A stretch of 64,000 nucleotides of DNA, taken from positions 278,213-342,212 of the forward strand of contig NZ_BNCJ01000002.1 of the NCBI RefSeq assembly GCF_014656415.1, in the 5' to 3' direction. This DNA comes from Seohaeicola zhoushanensis. Its GTDB lineage: Bacteria; Pseudomonadota; Alphaproteobacteria; Rhodobacterales; Rhodobacteraceae. The notes below the pieces were generated by a model, which was given only the letters and a program-made list of their open reading frames with translations, did not search any database and was not told the DNA's origin. The position numbers and the translations under genes are program-made. Within the stretch, counting starts at the first letter, position 1. Each line of letters begins with the position of its first letter. This document shows positions 34,572-43,517 of this stretch, piece after piece.

Positions 34572-36754
34572 TTCGTCCCCTTCAGCCGCAGCGCGTTCAG
34601 CGAGACCGTGATCGACGAGGCCGACATCGCCAGCGCCGCGATCAGCGGCGTGGCCAGCCCGGCAATCGCCAGCGGCACCGCCACGAAGTTGTAGAGTATA
34701 GCGATGGCAAAGTTCTCGCGGATGCGGGTCGTGGCCGAGCGCGCGGTGACGCAGGCGCCCGCGATGGGCGCGAGACTGCCGCCCAGCAGCACCATGTCCG
34801 AAGCGGTGCGCGCGGCGTCGAGCGCGCTGGCCGGCGAGATCGAGACATGCGCCGCGGCCAGCGCGGCGGTGTCGTTCAGCCCGTCGCCGACCATCAGCAC
34901 CTTGTGCCCCTCCTGGCCCAGGCGATGCACCAGCGCCGCCTTGTCGGCGGGCAGGGCGCCGGCGGTCCAATCGGCGATCTCCAGCCGCTCGGCCAGGGCG
35001 CGCACCGGCCCCTCGCCATCGCCCGAGACCAGCATCACCCGTTTGCCCGAGGCGGCGAGCGCGGCGACCGTCTCGGCGGCGCCGGGGCGCAGCGCATCGT
35101 GGAAACGGAAGGGGCGCGGCGTGCCCTCGCCATCGGAGAGCCAGGCGGTGGTGCGCGCCTCTTCCGGGGCGCCCACCCAGGCGGCGCGGCCCAGCCGCAC
35201 GGTGCGGCCCTGCCATGTGGCCTCGGTGCCGAAGCCCGGCACCTCGCGCAGGTCCTCGACCTCGACCGGGGTGACCCCGGCGGCCCGCGCAGCGCGGGTC
35301 AGCGCCACCGACAGCGGGTGGCGCGATCCCTGCGCCAGCGCCAGCGCCAGCGGCAGGTCGTCGGCGTGGTCTCCCAGGTTCTCGACCTCGGGCGTGCCCG
35401 CGGTCAGCGTGCCGGTCTTGTCGAAGACCACGGTGTCGGCCTCGGCCAGCCGTTCCAGCGCGGTCGGATGCTTGATGAGCAGCCCCTTGCGGAACAGCCG
35501 CCCCGAGGCGGCGGTGGTCACGGCGGGCACCGCCAGCCCCAGCGCGCAGGGGCAGGTGATGATCAGCACCGCCGCCGCGATGTTCAGCGCCAGCCGCAGG
35601 TCGCCGGTGAAGAGATACCAGCCGAGGAAGCTGGCGCCCGAGAGGATGTGAACGGCAGGCGCATAGCCGCGCGCCATGGCGTCGGCCAGGGGCGTGTAAT
35701 TCGCGCGCCCCGACTCGGCCACCGCGACCAGGTCGGCCATGCGGTGCAGCGAGGTATCCTGCCCCACCGCGCTGGCGCGGATGGTCAGCGGGCCGGTGAG
35801 GTTCACCTCGCCGGCGCTGACCACGAGGCCCGGCGCGGCGAAGACCGGCAGCGTCTCGCCCGTCAGCAGCGAGCGGTCGATCTCGGACTTGCCCTGCACC
35901 ACCTCGCCATCGACCGGCATCCGCCCGCCGGGGCGCACCAGCACCAGGTCGCCGACGGCCAACTGCGCCACCGGCACTTCGGTCTCGGCCCCGTCGGTGA
36001 CGCGGGTTGCACGGGGCACTTCGAGCGCGGTCAGCTCCTCGGCCGCCGACCGGGCAATCGCGCGCGAGCGGTGGTCGAGGTAGCGCCCGGCCAGCAGGAA
36101 GAAGGTCAGCGTCAGCGCGGCGTCGAACCAGGCATGGTGCCCCGAGAGCGATGTCTCCCAGAGCGAGGTCACGAGCGCCAGCACGATCCCGAGCGAGATC
36201 GGCACGTCCATGTTCAGCCGCCGCGCCCTCAGCGCGCGATAGGCCCCGATGAAGAAGGGCTGCCCGGCATAGGCAATCGCCGGCAAGGCGATCATGGCCG
36301 AGATCCAGTGGAACATGTCCCGCGTCGCATCGCTCGCCCCGGACCAGACCGAGACCGAGAGCAGCATGACGTTCATCGCGGCAAAGCCCGCCACTGCCAG
36401 CCGCACCAGCAGGGCACGCCCGGCGGCATCGGTCTTGGTGGCGGCCAGCGCGCCGGCGTCCAGCTCGTGCGCCTCATAACCGACACCCTGCAGCAGGCTG
36501 GCCAGGTCGGCGGCCCGCACCTCGGGGTCGGCCTCGACCATCGCGCGCTTCAGCGTCAGGTTCACCCGCGCCGATTTCACCCCCGGCGCGGCGCTCAGCG
36601 CCCGCTCGACCGTCGAGATGCAGGCCTGGCAGTGGATGCCTGGCAGCGACAGGGCGATGCGCGCCTCCTCGGGCGGGGGCGCGGGCATCTCGGCCGGGGT
36701 GGCAACGCACCCAGGGCAGGCAGCGGCAGGCATCGGACGCGCAAGCGCGGTCAT
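34568..36754 (-). CDS. ccoI: Copper-translocating P-type ATPase CcoI
   Basis: A 728-residue P1B-type ATPase (CcoI/FixI) that supplies copper to the cbb3 oxidase. An N-terminal CPGC is followed by a heavy-metal domain with GIHCQACIS. The membrane CPC motif is in ITCPCALGLAVPAV, the phosphorylation site is DKTGTLT, and the hinge motif is MVGDGLNDTAALAAA. It has about eight membrane helices. It starts 4 bases after ccoH and is co-transcribed with ccoG, ccoH and ccoS. Confidence 0.96.
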   Translation of the reverse strand: MTALARPMPAAACPGCVATPAEMPAPPPEEARIALSLPGIHCQACISTVERALSAAPGVKSARVNLTLKRAMVEADPEVRAADLASLLQGVGYEAHELDAGALAATKTDAAGRALLVRLAVAGFAAMNVMLLSVSVWSGASDATRDMFHWISAMIALPAIAYAGQPFFIGAYRALRARRLNMDVPISLGIVLALVTSLWETSLSGHHAWFDAALTLTFFLLAGRYLDHRSRAIARSAAEELTALEVPRATRVTDGAETEVPVAQLAVGDLVLVRPGGRMPVDGEVVQGKSEIDRSLLTGETLPVFAAPGLVVSAGEVNLTGPLTIRASAVGQDTSLHRMADLVAVAESGRANYTPLADAMARGYAPAVHILSGASFLGWYLFTGDLRLALNIAAAVLIITCPCALGLAVPAVTTAASGRLFRKGLLIKHPTALERLAEADTVVFDKTGTLTAGTPEVENLGDHADDLPLALALAQGSRHPLSVALTRAARAAGVTPVEVEDLREVPGFGTEATWQGRTVRLGRAAWVGAPEEARTTAWLSDGEGTPRPFRFHDALRPGAAETVAALAASGKRVMLVSGDGEGPVRALAERLEIADWTAGALPADKAALVHRLGQEGHKVLMVGDGLNDTAALAAAHVSISPASALDAARTASDMVLLGGSLAPIAGACVTARSATTRIRENFAIAILYNFVAVPLAIAGLATPLIAALAMSASSITVSLNALRLKGTK

Positions 36755-36758
36755 CTCT

Positions 36759-37217
36759 CTATTCCTTGACGTGCAGGATCACCCGCTGGGTGAATTCTGT
36801 ACCATCCAGTGCACGGGCGTCCATGCGGACGTTCCAGTTGCCCGGCCCCAGCTCCAGCGGCGCGACATAGCGGGTGCCGTCGAAGGCGAAGTCCGGCGTC
36901 ACGTCGTCGCGCACATGGGTGGCGCGCCCGACCACGGCGTCGAGCGAGGCGACCTGCACCGGCTTGCCCTCCCGGTCGGTGATCGCCAGGAAGATCTCGC
37001 CATCCCGCTCGTCGGCGCGCACCGTCCAGCCCAGCGCCAGCTGCTCGTGCAGCCGCGTGTTGAACTCCTGGCTTGCGACATAGGAGTTCTTCACCTCCAG
37101 CCCCGGAAAGGTCTTCACCGCGCTCACCGCCAGGGCGATATTCACCGCGATGATGACCCCGAAGGCACCGACGAAGATCGCCGCGACATGCCGGCCGGTC
37201 AGTTGACGCTCGCTCAT
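36759..37217 (-). CDS. ccoH: cbb3 oxidase assembly protein CcoH (FixH family)
   Basis: A 152-residue protein with one N-terminal membrane anchor (GRHVAAIFVGAFGVIIAVN) and a periplasmic beta-rich domain containing FPGLEVKNSYVASQEFN, the FixH hallmark, and a late GNWNVRMDA. It assists stable assembly of the cbb3 complex. The ATG overlaps the ccoG stop by 4 bases. Confidence 0.93.
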   Translation of the reverse strand: MSERQLTGRHVAAIFVGAFGVIIAVNIALAVSAVKTFPGLEVKNSYVASQEFNTRLHEQLALGWTVRADERDGEIFLAITDREGKPVQVASLDAVVGRATHVRDDVTPDFAFDGTRYVAPLELGPGNWNVRMDARALDGTEFTQRVILHVKE

Positions 37218-38647
37218 GGCCGTGCTCCCGCTCCGCTGAAGGTGCTGTCCTTGTAGGCCCGCTCGCCGCTGGTCTGGTCGACCACCCAGAAGCGGAACTC
37301 GCTGCGTTCGGCCTCGGCCGGGGCCGAGCCCGGCGGGGTGATGACATAGGCGCGCTGCAGGTAGGCGGTATCGGCCGGAACCGTCACCACGTTGCCCTGC
37401 ACGCCCTCCAGCTCGACCCGCAGCCCGAGGTCGCCGATCAGGCTGACGGCAAAGTCGCGCGGCTCGCCGTGCTTGTTGCGCAGGCGCAGGTCATAGGTGT
37501 TGCGGATCGACCCGTCGGACATCGTCACGTAGACCGGGTTGCGGATCGGCGCGACGGTCATCTCGATATCGGGGCGGATGAACAGGGCAAAGACCAGCCC
37601 GAAGCCGACCAGCGACCAGAGCACGGTATACATGATCGTGCGCGGCCGCAGGATGTGCTGCCACACCGGGCGCGGCGCGTGGCCCGACCGCTCGCGGTTC
37701 TCGTCCGAGAGCGCCATGTAGTCGATCAACCCGCGCGGGCGGCCGGTCTTCTCCATGATCTCGTCACAGGCGTCGATGCAGAGGGCGCAGGTGATGCACT
37801 CCAGTTGCTGCCCGTCGCGGATGTCGATGCCCATCGGGCAGACGTTGACGCAGGCCATGCAGTTGATGCAGTCGCCCTGCGGCTCGCCCGCCTTGACCGC
37901 TTCCGAGCCCTTGCGCGGCTCGCCCCGCCACTCGCGATAGCCGACGACCAGCGTGTCCTCGTCCATCATCGCCGCCTGGATGCGCGGCCAGGGGCAGGCA
38001 TAGATGCAGATCTGCTCGCGCGCGAAACCGCCGAAGACAAAGGTCGTCGCGGTCAGCACCGCCATTGTCGTATAGGCGATCGGGTGGGCATTGCCGGTGA
38101 CAAGGTCATGCGCCAGCGTCGGCGCATCGGCAAAGTAGAAGACCCAGGCGCCGCCCGTGGCCAGGCCGATCAGCAGCCAGACCACCCATTTGGTCAGCCG
38201 CAGCCGGGCCTTGCGCAGGTCCCATTTCTGCCGGTGCAGGCGCAGACGGGCGTTGCGGTCGCCCTCGATCCAGCGTTCGACCAGGATGAAGAGGTCGGTC
38301 CAGACGGTCTGCGGGCAGGCATAGCCGCACCAGACCCGTCCCAGCGCCGAGGTGAAGAGGAACAGCCCGAGGCCCGCCATGATCAGCAGGCCGGCCACGA
38401 AGTAGAACTCGTGCGGCCAGATCTCGATCCAGAAGAAGTAGAACCGCCGGTTCGCCATATCCAGCAGCACCGCCTGGTCTGGCAGGTTCGGGCCGCGGTC
38501 CCAGCGAATCCAGGGCGTCAGGTAGTAGATGCCGAGCGTCACCACGAGGATGACCCACTTCAGATTGCGGAAGGGACCGTAGACGCGCTTGGGAAAGATC
38601 GGCTCGCGCGCGGCATAGAGGCTCGGGGGGGTGCTGGTATCTGACAC
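37214..38647 (-). CDS. ccoG: cbb3 oxidase accessory ferredoxin-like protein CcoG
   Basis: A 477-residue membrane protein (CcoG/RdxB/FixG). It has about five membrane helices, CGYACPQTVW in the first part, and two 4Fe-4S motifs (CINCMACVNVCP and CITCALCIDACD), followed by an Ig-like periplasmic C-terminus. It reduces copper during assembly of the cbb3 oxidase. I choose the GTG at 38647 because the protein then begins MSDTSTPPSLYAAREPIFP as in relatives. A TTG at 38707 or GTG at 38656 would extend it but have no clear ribosome site. An FNR box lies about 85 bases upstream. Confidence 0.93.
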   Translation of the reverse strand: MSDTSTPPSLYAAREPIFPKRVYGPFRNLKWVILVVTLGIYYLTPWIRWDRGPNLPDQAVLLDMANRRFYFFWIEIWPHEFYFVAGLLIMAGLGLFLFTSALGRVWCGYACPQTVWTDLFILVERWIEGDRNARLRLHRQKWDLRKARLRLTKWVVWLLIGLATGGAWVFYFADAPTLAHDLVTGNAHPIAYTTMAVLTATTFVFGGFAREQICIYACPWPRIQAAMMDEDTLVVGYREWRGEPRKGSEAVKAGEPQGDCINCMACVNVCPMGIDIRDGQQLECITCALCIDACDEIMEKTGRPRGLIDYMALSDENRERSGHAPRPVWQHILRPRTIMYTVLWSLVGFGLVFALFIRPDIEMTVAPIRNPVYVTMSDGSIRNTYDLRLRNKHGEPRDFAVSLIGDLGLRVELEGVQGNVVTVPADTAYLQRAYVITPPGSAPAEAERSEFRFWVVDQTSGERAYKDSTFSGAGARP

Positions 38648-38725
38648 GTTCTTCACATTGTCTGGGACCCGGAGAGGGGTCGCGGGTTTCTGCCAGCCTT
38701 TTCCCAAATGCGGCCCGGGTCAACA

Positions 38726-38739
38726 TTGACCTGAGTCAA
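38726..38739 (-). promoter_or_regulatory. FNR/FnrL box upstream of ccoG
   Basis: TTGAC-CTGA-GTCAA is a perfect dyad of the FNR family type (consensus TTGAT-N4-ATCAA). It is centred about 85 bases before the proposed ccoG start, consistent with activation of ccoGHIS at low oxygen by FnrL. Confidence 0.85.
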
Positions 38740-38996
38740 AAAAAGCGCATTGGCCGGGCACATTTTGCCGCACCCGCGAAAAGATGGGCCGCCCGCTAAG
38801 GAGGATACGAAAATTCGCCGCAATCAGCCACCTCGCCCGCAAATTGCCCGAGAGAGGGCCCCGGGGCCTTGACCCCGCGCGGCAGGTCGGGGCTATTCGG
38901 GGAGGGGACAGCCAAGATTTGGAACCCTCGCGGGCAAGGTCTTGCCACAGTTTCTGCGCATAAGACCCGCAATAAGTGTCAGGAGAGTGCCGCCCC
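38740..38996. other. Intergenic stretch between ccoG and the protease gene
   Basis: These 257 bases carry no gene I can support; with the ccoG leader the gap is about 350 bases. It contains GGCCCCGGGGCC (a palindrome near 38857) and several short GC-rich dyads. AAGGAGGATACGAA near 38799 looks like a ribosome site but no start codon follows. The promoter of the protease gene should be here; AGGAGAG at 38981-38987 is its ribosome site. Confidence 0.5.
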
Positions 38997-41099
38997 ATGT
39001 GTGGAATTTGTTCGTCGTTTCGTCCCTACAGCGAAGACTGCGACTACCAACAGTTCGCGGCGACGACGATCACCGAGGGCGTCGATGCGGCCGCCGGAAC
39101 CAGCACGATCTATTCCATGTCGCCGGGCGACACCTTCCTCGGCAACCTCGGCAGCGCGGGCGATAGCGACTGGGTCGCCATCCAGCTGGTCGCCGGCCAG
39201 ACCTACAACCTCGACGTCAAGGGATCGCCCAGCGGCGTCGGGACGCTGGCGGATCCGATCACCTCGATCCACGACAGCGCGGGCAACCAGCTGGCGACCA
39301 ATGACGATGGCGGCGCGGGTTACGAATCGCATCTGTCGTTCACGGCAACCTACAGCGGTACCTATTACGTCGTGGGCCGCGGCTTGTCGACCTCGACCGG
39401 CACCTACCAGCTCACCATGGCCGAAGCCTCGCTTGCCGAGCGCGGCAGCAGCGGCACGATCGACACGATGGCCGCCTACCTGACCGACGGCTACTGGTAC
39501 GACACCGGGTCGTCGCCGCACCAGTTCAGGACCATTTCGAGCAACCAGATCACCGTCAACCTCACCGGGCTGACCGCGGACGGCCAGAAACTGGCCCGCT
39601 GGGCGTTCGAGGCCTGGGAATCGGTGGCCAACCTCGAATTTGTCGAGACCACGGGCAGCGCCGACATCACGCTCGACGACAATTCCGACGGCGCCACGGC
39701 CAACGCCACCTGGTCCGGCGGCTACACTAAATCCGCGACGGTCAACATCGGCACCGGATGGCTCAGCCACGGCACCCAGATCGGCTCCTACAGCTTCCAG
39801 ACCTACATGCACGAGATCGGCCATGCGCTCGGCCTCGGGCACCTGGGCGACTACAATGGCGAAGCGGTCTACGGGTCCGACAATACCTTCATCGAGGACA
39901 GCTGGCAGATGTCGGTGATGTCCTACTTCGACCAGTACGAGAACACCGAGATTTCTGCCTCCAAGGCCCACACGGTGACCCCGATGATCGTCGACGTGCT
40001 GGCGATCCAGGAGCTCTACGGGGCGGCGGGGGCCGGTTCGCTCACCGATGGCGACACGGTCTATGGCGTCGGTCACACGCTGGGCGACAGCTGGCTCGGC
40101 CAGATGTACAGCGCCATCAACGGCACCGGCGACACCTCGGTCTTCGATTTCGAGGCGATCACCTTCACCTTCTGGGATCGCGGCGGCTATGACGTGATCG
40201 ACTTCTCGAACGAGACCGCCGCCCAGGCCGTGGACCTGCGGGCCGAGGCGATCTCCAGTGTTGGCGGCAAGAGCAACAACATGCTGATCGCCCGCGGCAC
40301 GGTGATCGAGGGATTCCGCGCCGGGTCGGGCAATGACACCGTGCAGGGCAACAGCGCCGACAACGTCCTGAAGGGCAACGCCGGCATTGACAGCCTGTTC
40401 GGCGACGCGGGCGACGATACCCTGCAGGGCGGCACCGGTGCCGACACCCTGGACGGCGGCACCGGCACGGATGCCGCCGACTATTCCAACGCCACCGTCA
40501 GCAATCGCGTCGACCTGCTCAACAATGCCAGGAACTCCGGCGATGCGCTGGGCGACGTGCTGATCTCGATCGAGAACCTCTTCGGCGGCACCTATCGCGA
40601 CGTCTTCTTCGGCGACGGGCAGGTGAACGAGCTGCGCGGCTCGGGCGGTCGCGATCTCCTCAACGGGCGGAACGGCAGCGACCGGCTGCTGGGCGAAGGC
40701 GGCAGCGACAAGCTTGTCGGCGGCGGCGGCCGCGACATCTTGCGCGGCGGCAACGGGTCCGACCGCCTTTTCGGCGGCTCCGGCAATGACAAGCTCTACG
40801 GCGACGCCGGAAACGATATCCTGGACGGTGGCAGCGGCAACGACATCCTGACCGGTGGCAGCAAGGTCGATACATTCATCTACAACGCCGGCGCCGACAT
40901 CATCACCGACTTCGACGGCGACCTCCTGCAGATCGACGCCGCTCTCTGGGGCGGTGCCTCCAGGACCGCCGCCGAGGTGTTGGGCTTCGCCGGCGTGATC
41001 GGCGGCGACACGGTTTTCGACTTCGGCGGCGGCGACAGTCTGACGCTGCGGGGGTTCACAGATGTCGCAAGTCTGGAAAGCGTCCTGACGATCATCTGA
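38997..41099 (+). CDS. Serralysin-like M10 metalloprotease with RTX repeats
   Basis: A 700-residue secreted protease. It starts MCGICSSFRPYSEDCDYQ without a signal peptide. Residues about 45-145 resemble a pre-peptidase (PPC) domain. The zinc site is HEIGHALGLGH at 272-282, followed by the Met-turn SVMSYF. The second half holds RTX nonapeptides such as GGSGNDKLYG and GDAGNDILDG, and the end is hydrophobic (SLESVLTII), as in type I secretion substrates. No type I secretion genes are in the window, so export must rely on a distant system. The ATG at 38997 fits the AGGAGAG; a GTG at 38976 is less likely. Confidence 0.93.
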   Translation: MCGICSSFRPYSEDCDYQQFAATTITEGVDAAAGTSTIYSMSPGDTFLGNLGSAGDSDWVAIQLVAGQTYNLDVKGSPSGVGTLADPITSIHDSAGNQLATNDDGGAGYESHLSFTATYSGTYYVVGRGLSTSTGTYQLTMAEASLAERGSSGTIDTMAAYLTDGYWYDTGSSPHQFRTISSNQITVNLTGLTADGQKLARWAFEAWESVANLEFVETTGSADITLDDNSDGATANATWSGGYTKSATVNIGTGWLSHGTQIGSYSFQTYMHEIGHALGLGHLGDYNGEAVYGSDNTFIEDSWQMSVMSYFDQYENTEISASKAHTVTPMIVDVLAIQELYGAAGAGSLTDGDTVYGVGHTLGDSWLGQMYSAINGTGDTSVFDFEAITFTFWDRGGYDVIDFSNETAAQAVDLRAEAISSVGGKSNNMLIARGTVIEGFRAGSGNDTVQGNSADNVLKGNAGIDSLFGDAGDDTLQGGTGADTLDGGTGTDAADYSNATVSNRVDLLNNARNSGDALGDVLISIENLFGGTYRDVFFGDGQVNELRGSGGRDLLNGRNGSDRLLGEGGSDKLVGGGGRDILRGGNGSDRLFGGSGNDKLYGDAGNDILDGGSGNDILTGGSKVDTFIYNAGADIITDFDGDLLQIDAALWGGASRTAAEVLGFAGVIGGDTVFDFGGGDSLTLRGFTDVASLESVLTII

Positions 41100-41140
41100 T
41101 CGGCGGGGCGTCCACGGGCCGCGGAGGGCATATCCCGAAG

Positions 41141-41189
41141 CCCGGAGGCGGCGAGGCGTCCCGCAAGGGGCGCCTCGTTCGACTCCGGG
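41141..41189. terminator. Large dyad between convergent protease and lysR genes
   Basis: CCCGGAG (41141-41147) pairs with CTCCGGG (41183-41189), enclosing GAGGCG (41153-41158) paired with CGCCTC (41171-41176). The hairpin sits between two converging stops and ends right at the lysR stop. No T-run is present, so it could be bidirectional but weak. Confidence 0.45.
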
Positions 41190-41190
41190 C

Positions 41191-42069
41191 CTATCCCGCG
41201 CGGGCCGCGCGTTTCAGCCAGGTGACGAAACTGCGCGCCGCCGGCCGCAGCACGCCGGGGCGGGTGACGATGTGATAGCCGGTGGAGTCGTCGCGGTCCT
41301 CGAACAGCACCACCAGCCGCCCCGCCGCCACGTCGGCCTCGACGAAGAGCCGCGTCGTCACCGCCACCCCCTGACCATCGCGCGCCCCGTCCAGCACCAG
41401 GTTGCCCGGCACCTGCACCCGGTTGCGCGCCTCCGAGGCGACAACGCCGTGCGTCTCGAGCCAGCGCGTCGCCTCGGTGGTGCCCAGCTCCTCCAGCCAG
41501 GGCACCCGCACCAGGTCCTCGACCGAGCGCACCGGATGCCGCGCCACCAGCGCCGGCGCGCCGACGACGACCATATGCGTGGGCAAGAGCATGTCGACCT
41601 CCAGCCCCGGCCACCTGCCGTCGCCATAGCGCAGGGCGACGTCGATGCCGCCGGGTGCCAGTTCGGCCAGCACCGGCGTCGGGTCGATGGTCAGGCTGAT
41701 CCCCGGATGCGCCATGCGGAACTCCGACAGGCGCGGCATCAGCCAGGCGGCGGCGAAGGAGGGCGTGACCGAGACATGCACCGGCCGCGCCGCGTCACGC
41801 CCGCTCAGCTCGCGCAGGGCGGTCTCGATAGCGCCGAACCCCAGCGCCAGCGCATCGGCCAGCCGGCGGCCCTCTTCGGTCAGCTCCAGCGCCCGGCCCG
41901 ACCGGTCGAACAGCGCGACGCCAAGCGCGCGCTCCAGCGCGCGAAGATGCTGGCTTATGGCAGCATGGGTTACATTCAGCGCCTCGCCCGCCCGTTCCAT
42001 GTTCCCGTGCTCGACAAAGGCCGAAAAGGCCCGCAGAGCGGCGAGGGGAGGCATTTCGCGCCAGTTCAT
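41191..42069 (-). CDS. LysR family transcriptional regulator
   Basis: A 292-residue regulator. The N-terminal winged helix is visible as LAALRAFSAFVEHGNMERAG, then ALNVTHAAISQHLRALE. The type 2 periplasmic-binding-fold effector domain follows, starting VHVSVTPSFAAAWLMPRLSEF as in GcvA-like members. The ATG at 42069 is chosen by family alignment; the upstream frame is not LysR-like. It is divergent from a 48-residue gene, and a TGTAA-N7-TTACA dyad lies 2 bases upstream of the start. Confidence 0.9.
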   Translation of the reverse strand: MNWREMPPLAALRAFSAFVEHGNMERAGEALNVTHAAISQHLRALERALGVALFDRSGRALELTEEGRRLADALALGFGAIETALRELSGRDAARPVHVSVTPSFAAAWLMPRLSEFRMAHPGISLTIDPTPVLAELAPGGIDVALRYGDGRWPGLEVDMLLPTHMVVVGAPALVARHPVRSVEDLVRVPWLEELGTTEATRWLETHGVVASEARNRVQVPGNLVLDGARDGQGVAVTTRLFVEADVAAGRLVVLFEDRDDSTGYHIVTRPGVLRPAARSFVTWLKRAARAG

Positions 42070-42070
42070 C

Positions 42071-42087
42071 TGTAATCCAGACTTACA
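42071..42087. promoter_or_regulatory. LysR-type binding dyad
   Basis: TGTAA-TCCAGAC-TTACA is a perfect inverted repeat with a 7-base centre, giving the T-N11-A pattern of LysR boxes. It lies directly beside the lysR start codon and about 86 bases from the divergent small gene. Binding could repress the regulator and act on the neighbour. Confidence 0.6.
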
Positions 42088-42172
42088 TTTTGAATATCTG
42101 TTTGAATCGCATCCAACCCGGTTTCGGTCAAGTATGGGATCAACGAAACACGCAACGAGAAGGAGCTGACAG

Positions 42173-42319
42173 ATGCTCGGAATACTGGCCCATACCTTCC
42201 TGACCGCCACACGTCACGACACGCAGCGCCTGCGCCCGCTGCCGCCGCGCAAATGGCGCTGGCTGCCCGGCGGGCATTGGTGGCTGGAGCGCCCGCGCGG
42301 CCACCGCCACGACCTCTGA
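42173..42319 (+). CDS. Small basic protein divergent from the LysR gene
   Basis: A 48-residue frame beginning MLGILAHTFLTATRHD and ending in a Trp/His/Arg-rich tail (PGGHWWLERPRG, then HRHDL). It has a near-ideal AAGGAG 8 bases before the ATG and is divergently transcribed from the LysR gene, a standard target arrangement. It is too short for most gene callers. I recognise no domain. Confidence 0.55.
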   Translation: MLGILAHTFLTATRHDTQRLRPLPPRKWRWLPGGHWWLERPRGHRHDL

Positions 42320-42327
42320 AACGAAAA

Positions 42328-42352
42328 CACCCCGCAGAGGCTCTGCGGGGTG
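42328..42352 (-). terminator. Intrinsic terminator after ccoP
   Basis: CACCCCGCAG and CTGCGGGGTG form a 10-base-pair stem with a 5-base loop. Read on the minus strand it is followed by TTTTCGTTT, the expected U-rich tail, so it should end the ccoNOQP transcript. It can also form in the opposite transcript, 9 bases after the 48-residue gene. Confidence 0.75.
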
Positions 42353-42453
42353 GGAAAGTTTCGGCGCCGGCCACTCAGGAAACGCGCGAACAGATCGAGA
42401 GGCCGGCGCCGCCTCCCGGTGCCGAGGGCGCCGGGAAAGCGGTGGGGCAGGGG

Positions 42454-43323
42454 CTATTCGCCGCCGCCCAGCTGGTGGACGTAGAGCGCGACGGCGCGGA
42501 CCTCGGCCTCGGACAGGCGGCCGGCCCAGGCCGGCATCACGCCGAAGCGGGCATTGGTGATGGTCTGCACCAGGGTGGCGTGATCGCCGCCATAGAGCCA
42601 GATCGCATCCGAGAGGTTCGGCGCGCCCTGTTCGCGCATCCCTTCACCCTTCTCGCCGTGGCACGAAGCGCAGTTGTCGGCAAAGACCGTGGCCCCGGCC
42701 TCGACCTTCGAGGCGTCGTCCGGCGTGCCCGAGAGGCTCTGCACGAAGTTCGCCACCTCGTCGATCTGCGCGGGCTCGAGCAGCCCGTCGCGACCGAAGG
42801 CCGGCATCATCGAATAGCGCGCCTCGTCGTCCTCGGTGTTGCGGATGCCGTGGCTGATCGTGGTGTGGATCGCCTCGATATCGCCGCCCCACAGCCAGTC
42901 GTCGTCCAGCAGGTTCGGATAGCCCTTGGCCCCGGCCGCACCGGCGCCGTGGCACTGGGCGCACCAGGTCTTGAAGACGGCGCCACCAGCCGAGACGGCA
43001 TAGCCGTTCAGCTCGGGGTCGCCCGACACGGCGGTCAGGTCGGCGGCCGCCAGCTTGTCGTTGATCGCCTTGTTGGCGGCGTCGACGGCAGCGATCTCCT
43101 CGGCCACCTGGGCGCGGGTCGAATAGCCCAGCACGCCGGCGGTGGCACCGTTGATCATCGGCCAGGCCGGATAGGCGATGGTATAGCCGATGCCCCAGAC
43201 GATGGTCAGGTAGAAGACCCAGACCCACCAGCGCGGCAGCGGATTGTTGAACTCCTCGATCCCGTCCCAGCTGTGGCCGGTCGTTTCCGGATCACCGGAG
43301 AGTTTCGGGGGAACTTTGCTCAT
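42454..43323 (-). CDS. ccoP: cbb3 oxidase diheme subunit CcoP
   Basis: A 289-residue membrane-anchored diheme cytochrome c that passes electrons to CcoO. One N-terminal helix ([17 protein letters not shown]) follows the [14 protein letters not shown] signature. Heme-binding sites are CAQCH at 121-125 and CASCH at 218-222, with distal Met regions SMMPAFG and GVMPAW. The ATG overlaps the ccoQ stop by 4 bases. Confidence 0.97.
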   Translation of the reverse strand: MSKVPPKLSGDPETTGHSWDGIEEFNNPLPRWWVWVFYLTIVWGIGYTIAYPAWPMINGATAGVLGYSTRAQVAEEIAAVDAANKAINDKLAAADLTAVSGDPELNGYAVSAGGAVFKTWCAQCHGAGAAGAKGYPNLLDDDWLWGGDIEAIHTTISHGIRNTEDDEARYSMMPAFGRDGLLEPAQIDEVANFVQSLSGTPDDASKVEAGATVFADNCASCHGEKGEGMREQGAPNLSDAIWLYGGDHATLVQTITNARFGVMPAWAGRLSEAEVRAVALYVHQLGGGE

Positions 43324-43505
43324 GTCCGCGTCTCCTCGGGATTGGCGGGTTTCTCCGCGTGACGGAACGGGATGTCGGCCGTGTCTGCGTAGGTCGTGCT
43401 GCTGCCGGGGCGGAACACCCAGGCGATGACGCCGATGAAGAAGGCGAAGAGCGCAAGCAGCATCCAGCTGTCCGCGAATTCGCGCAGGAAGGAATATTTC
43501 TCCAT
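43320..43505 (-). CDS. ccoQ: cbb3 oxidase small subunit CcoQ
   Basis: A 61-residue single-span membrane protein: a short N-terminus, a membrane helix ([19 protein letters not shown]) and a hydrophilic tail beginning [18 protein letters not shown]. Length and place between ccoO and ccoP identify CcoQ, which stabilises the complex in oxygen. Confidence 0.92.
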   Translation of the reverse strand: MEKYSFLREFADSWMLLALFAFFIGVIAWVFRPGSSTTYADTADIPFRHAEKPANPEETRT

Positions 43506-43517
43506 GATCCTCCCTCC

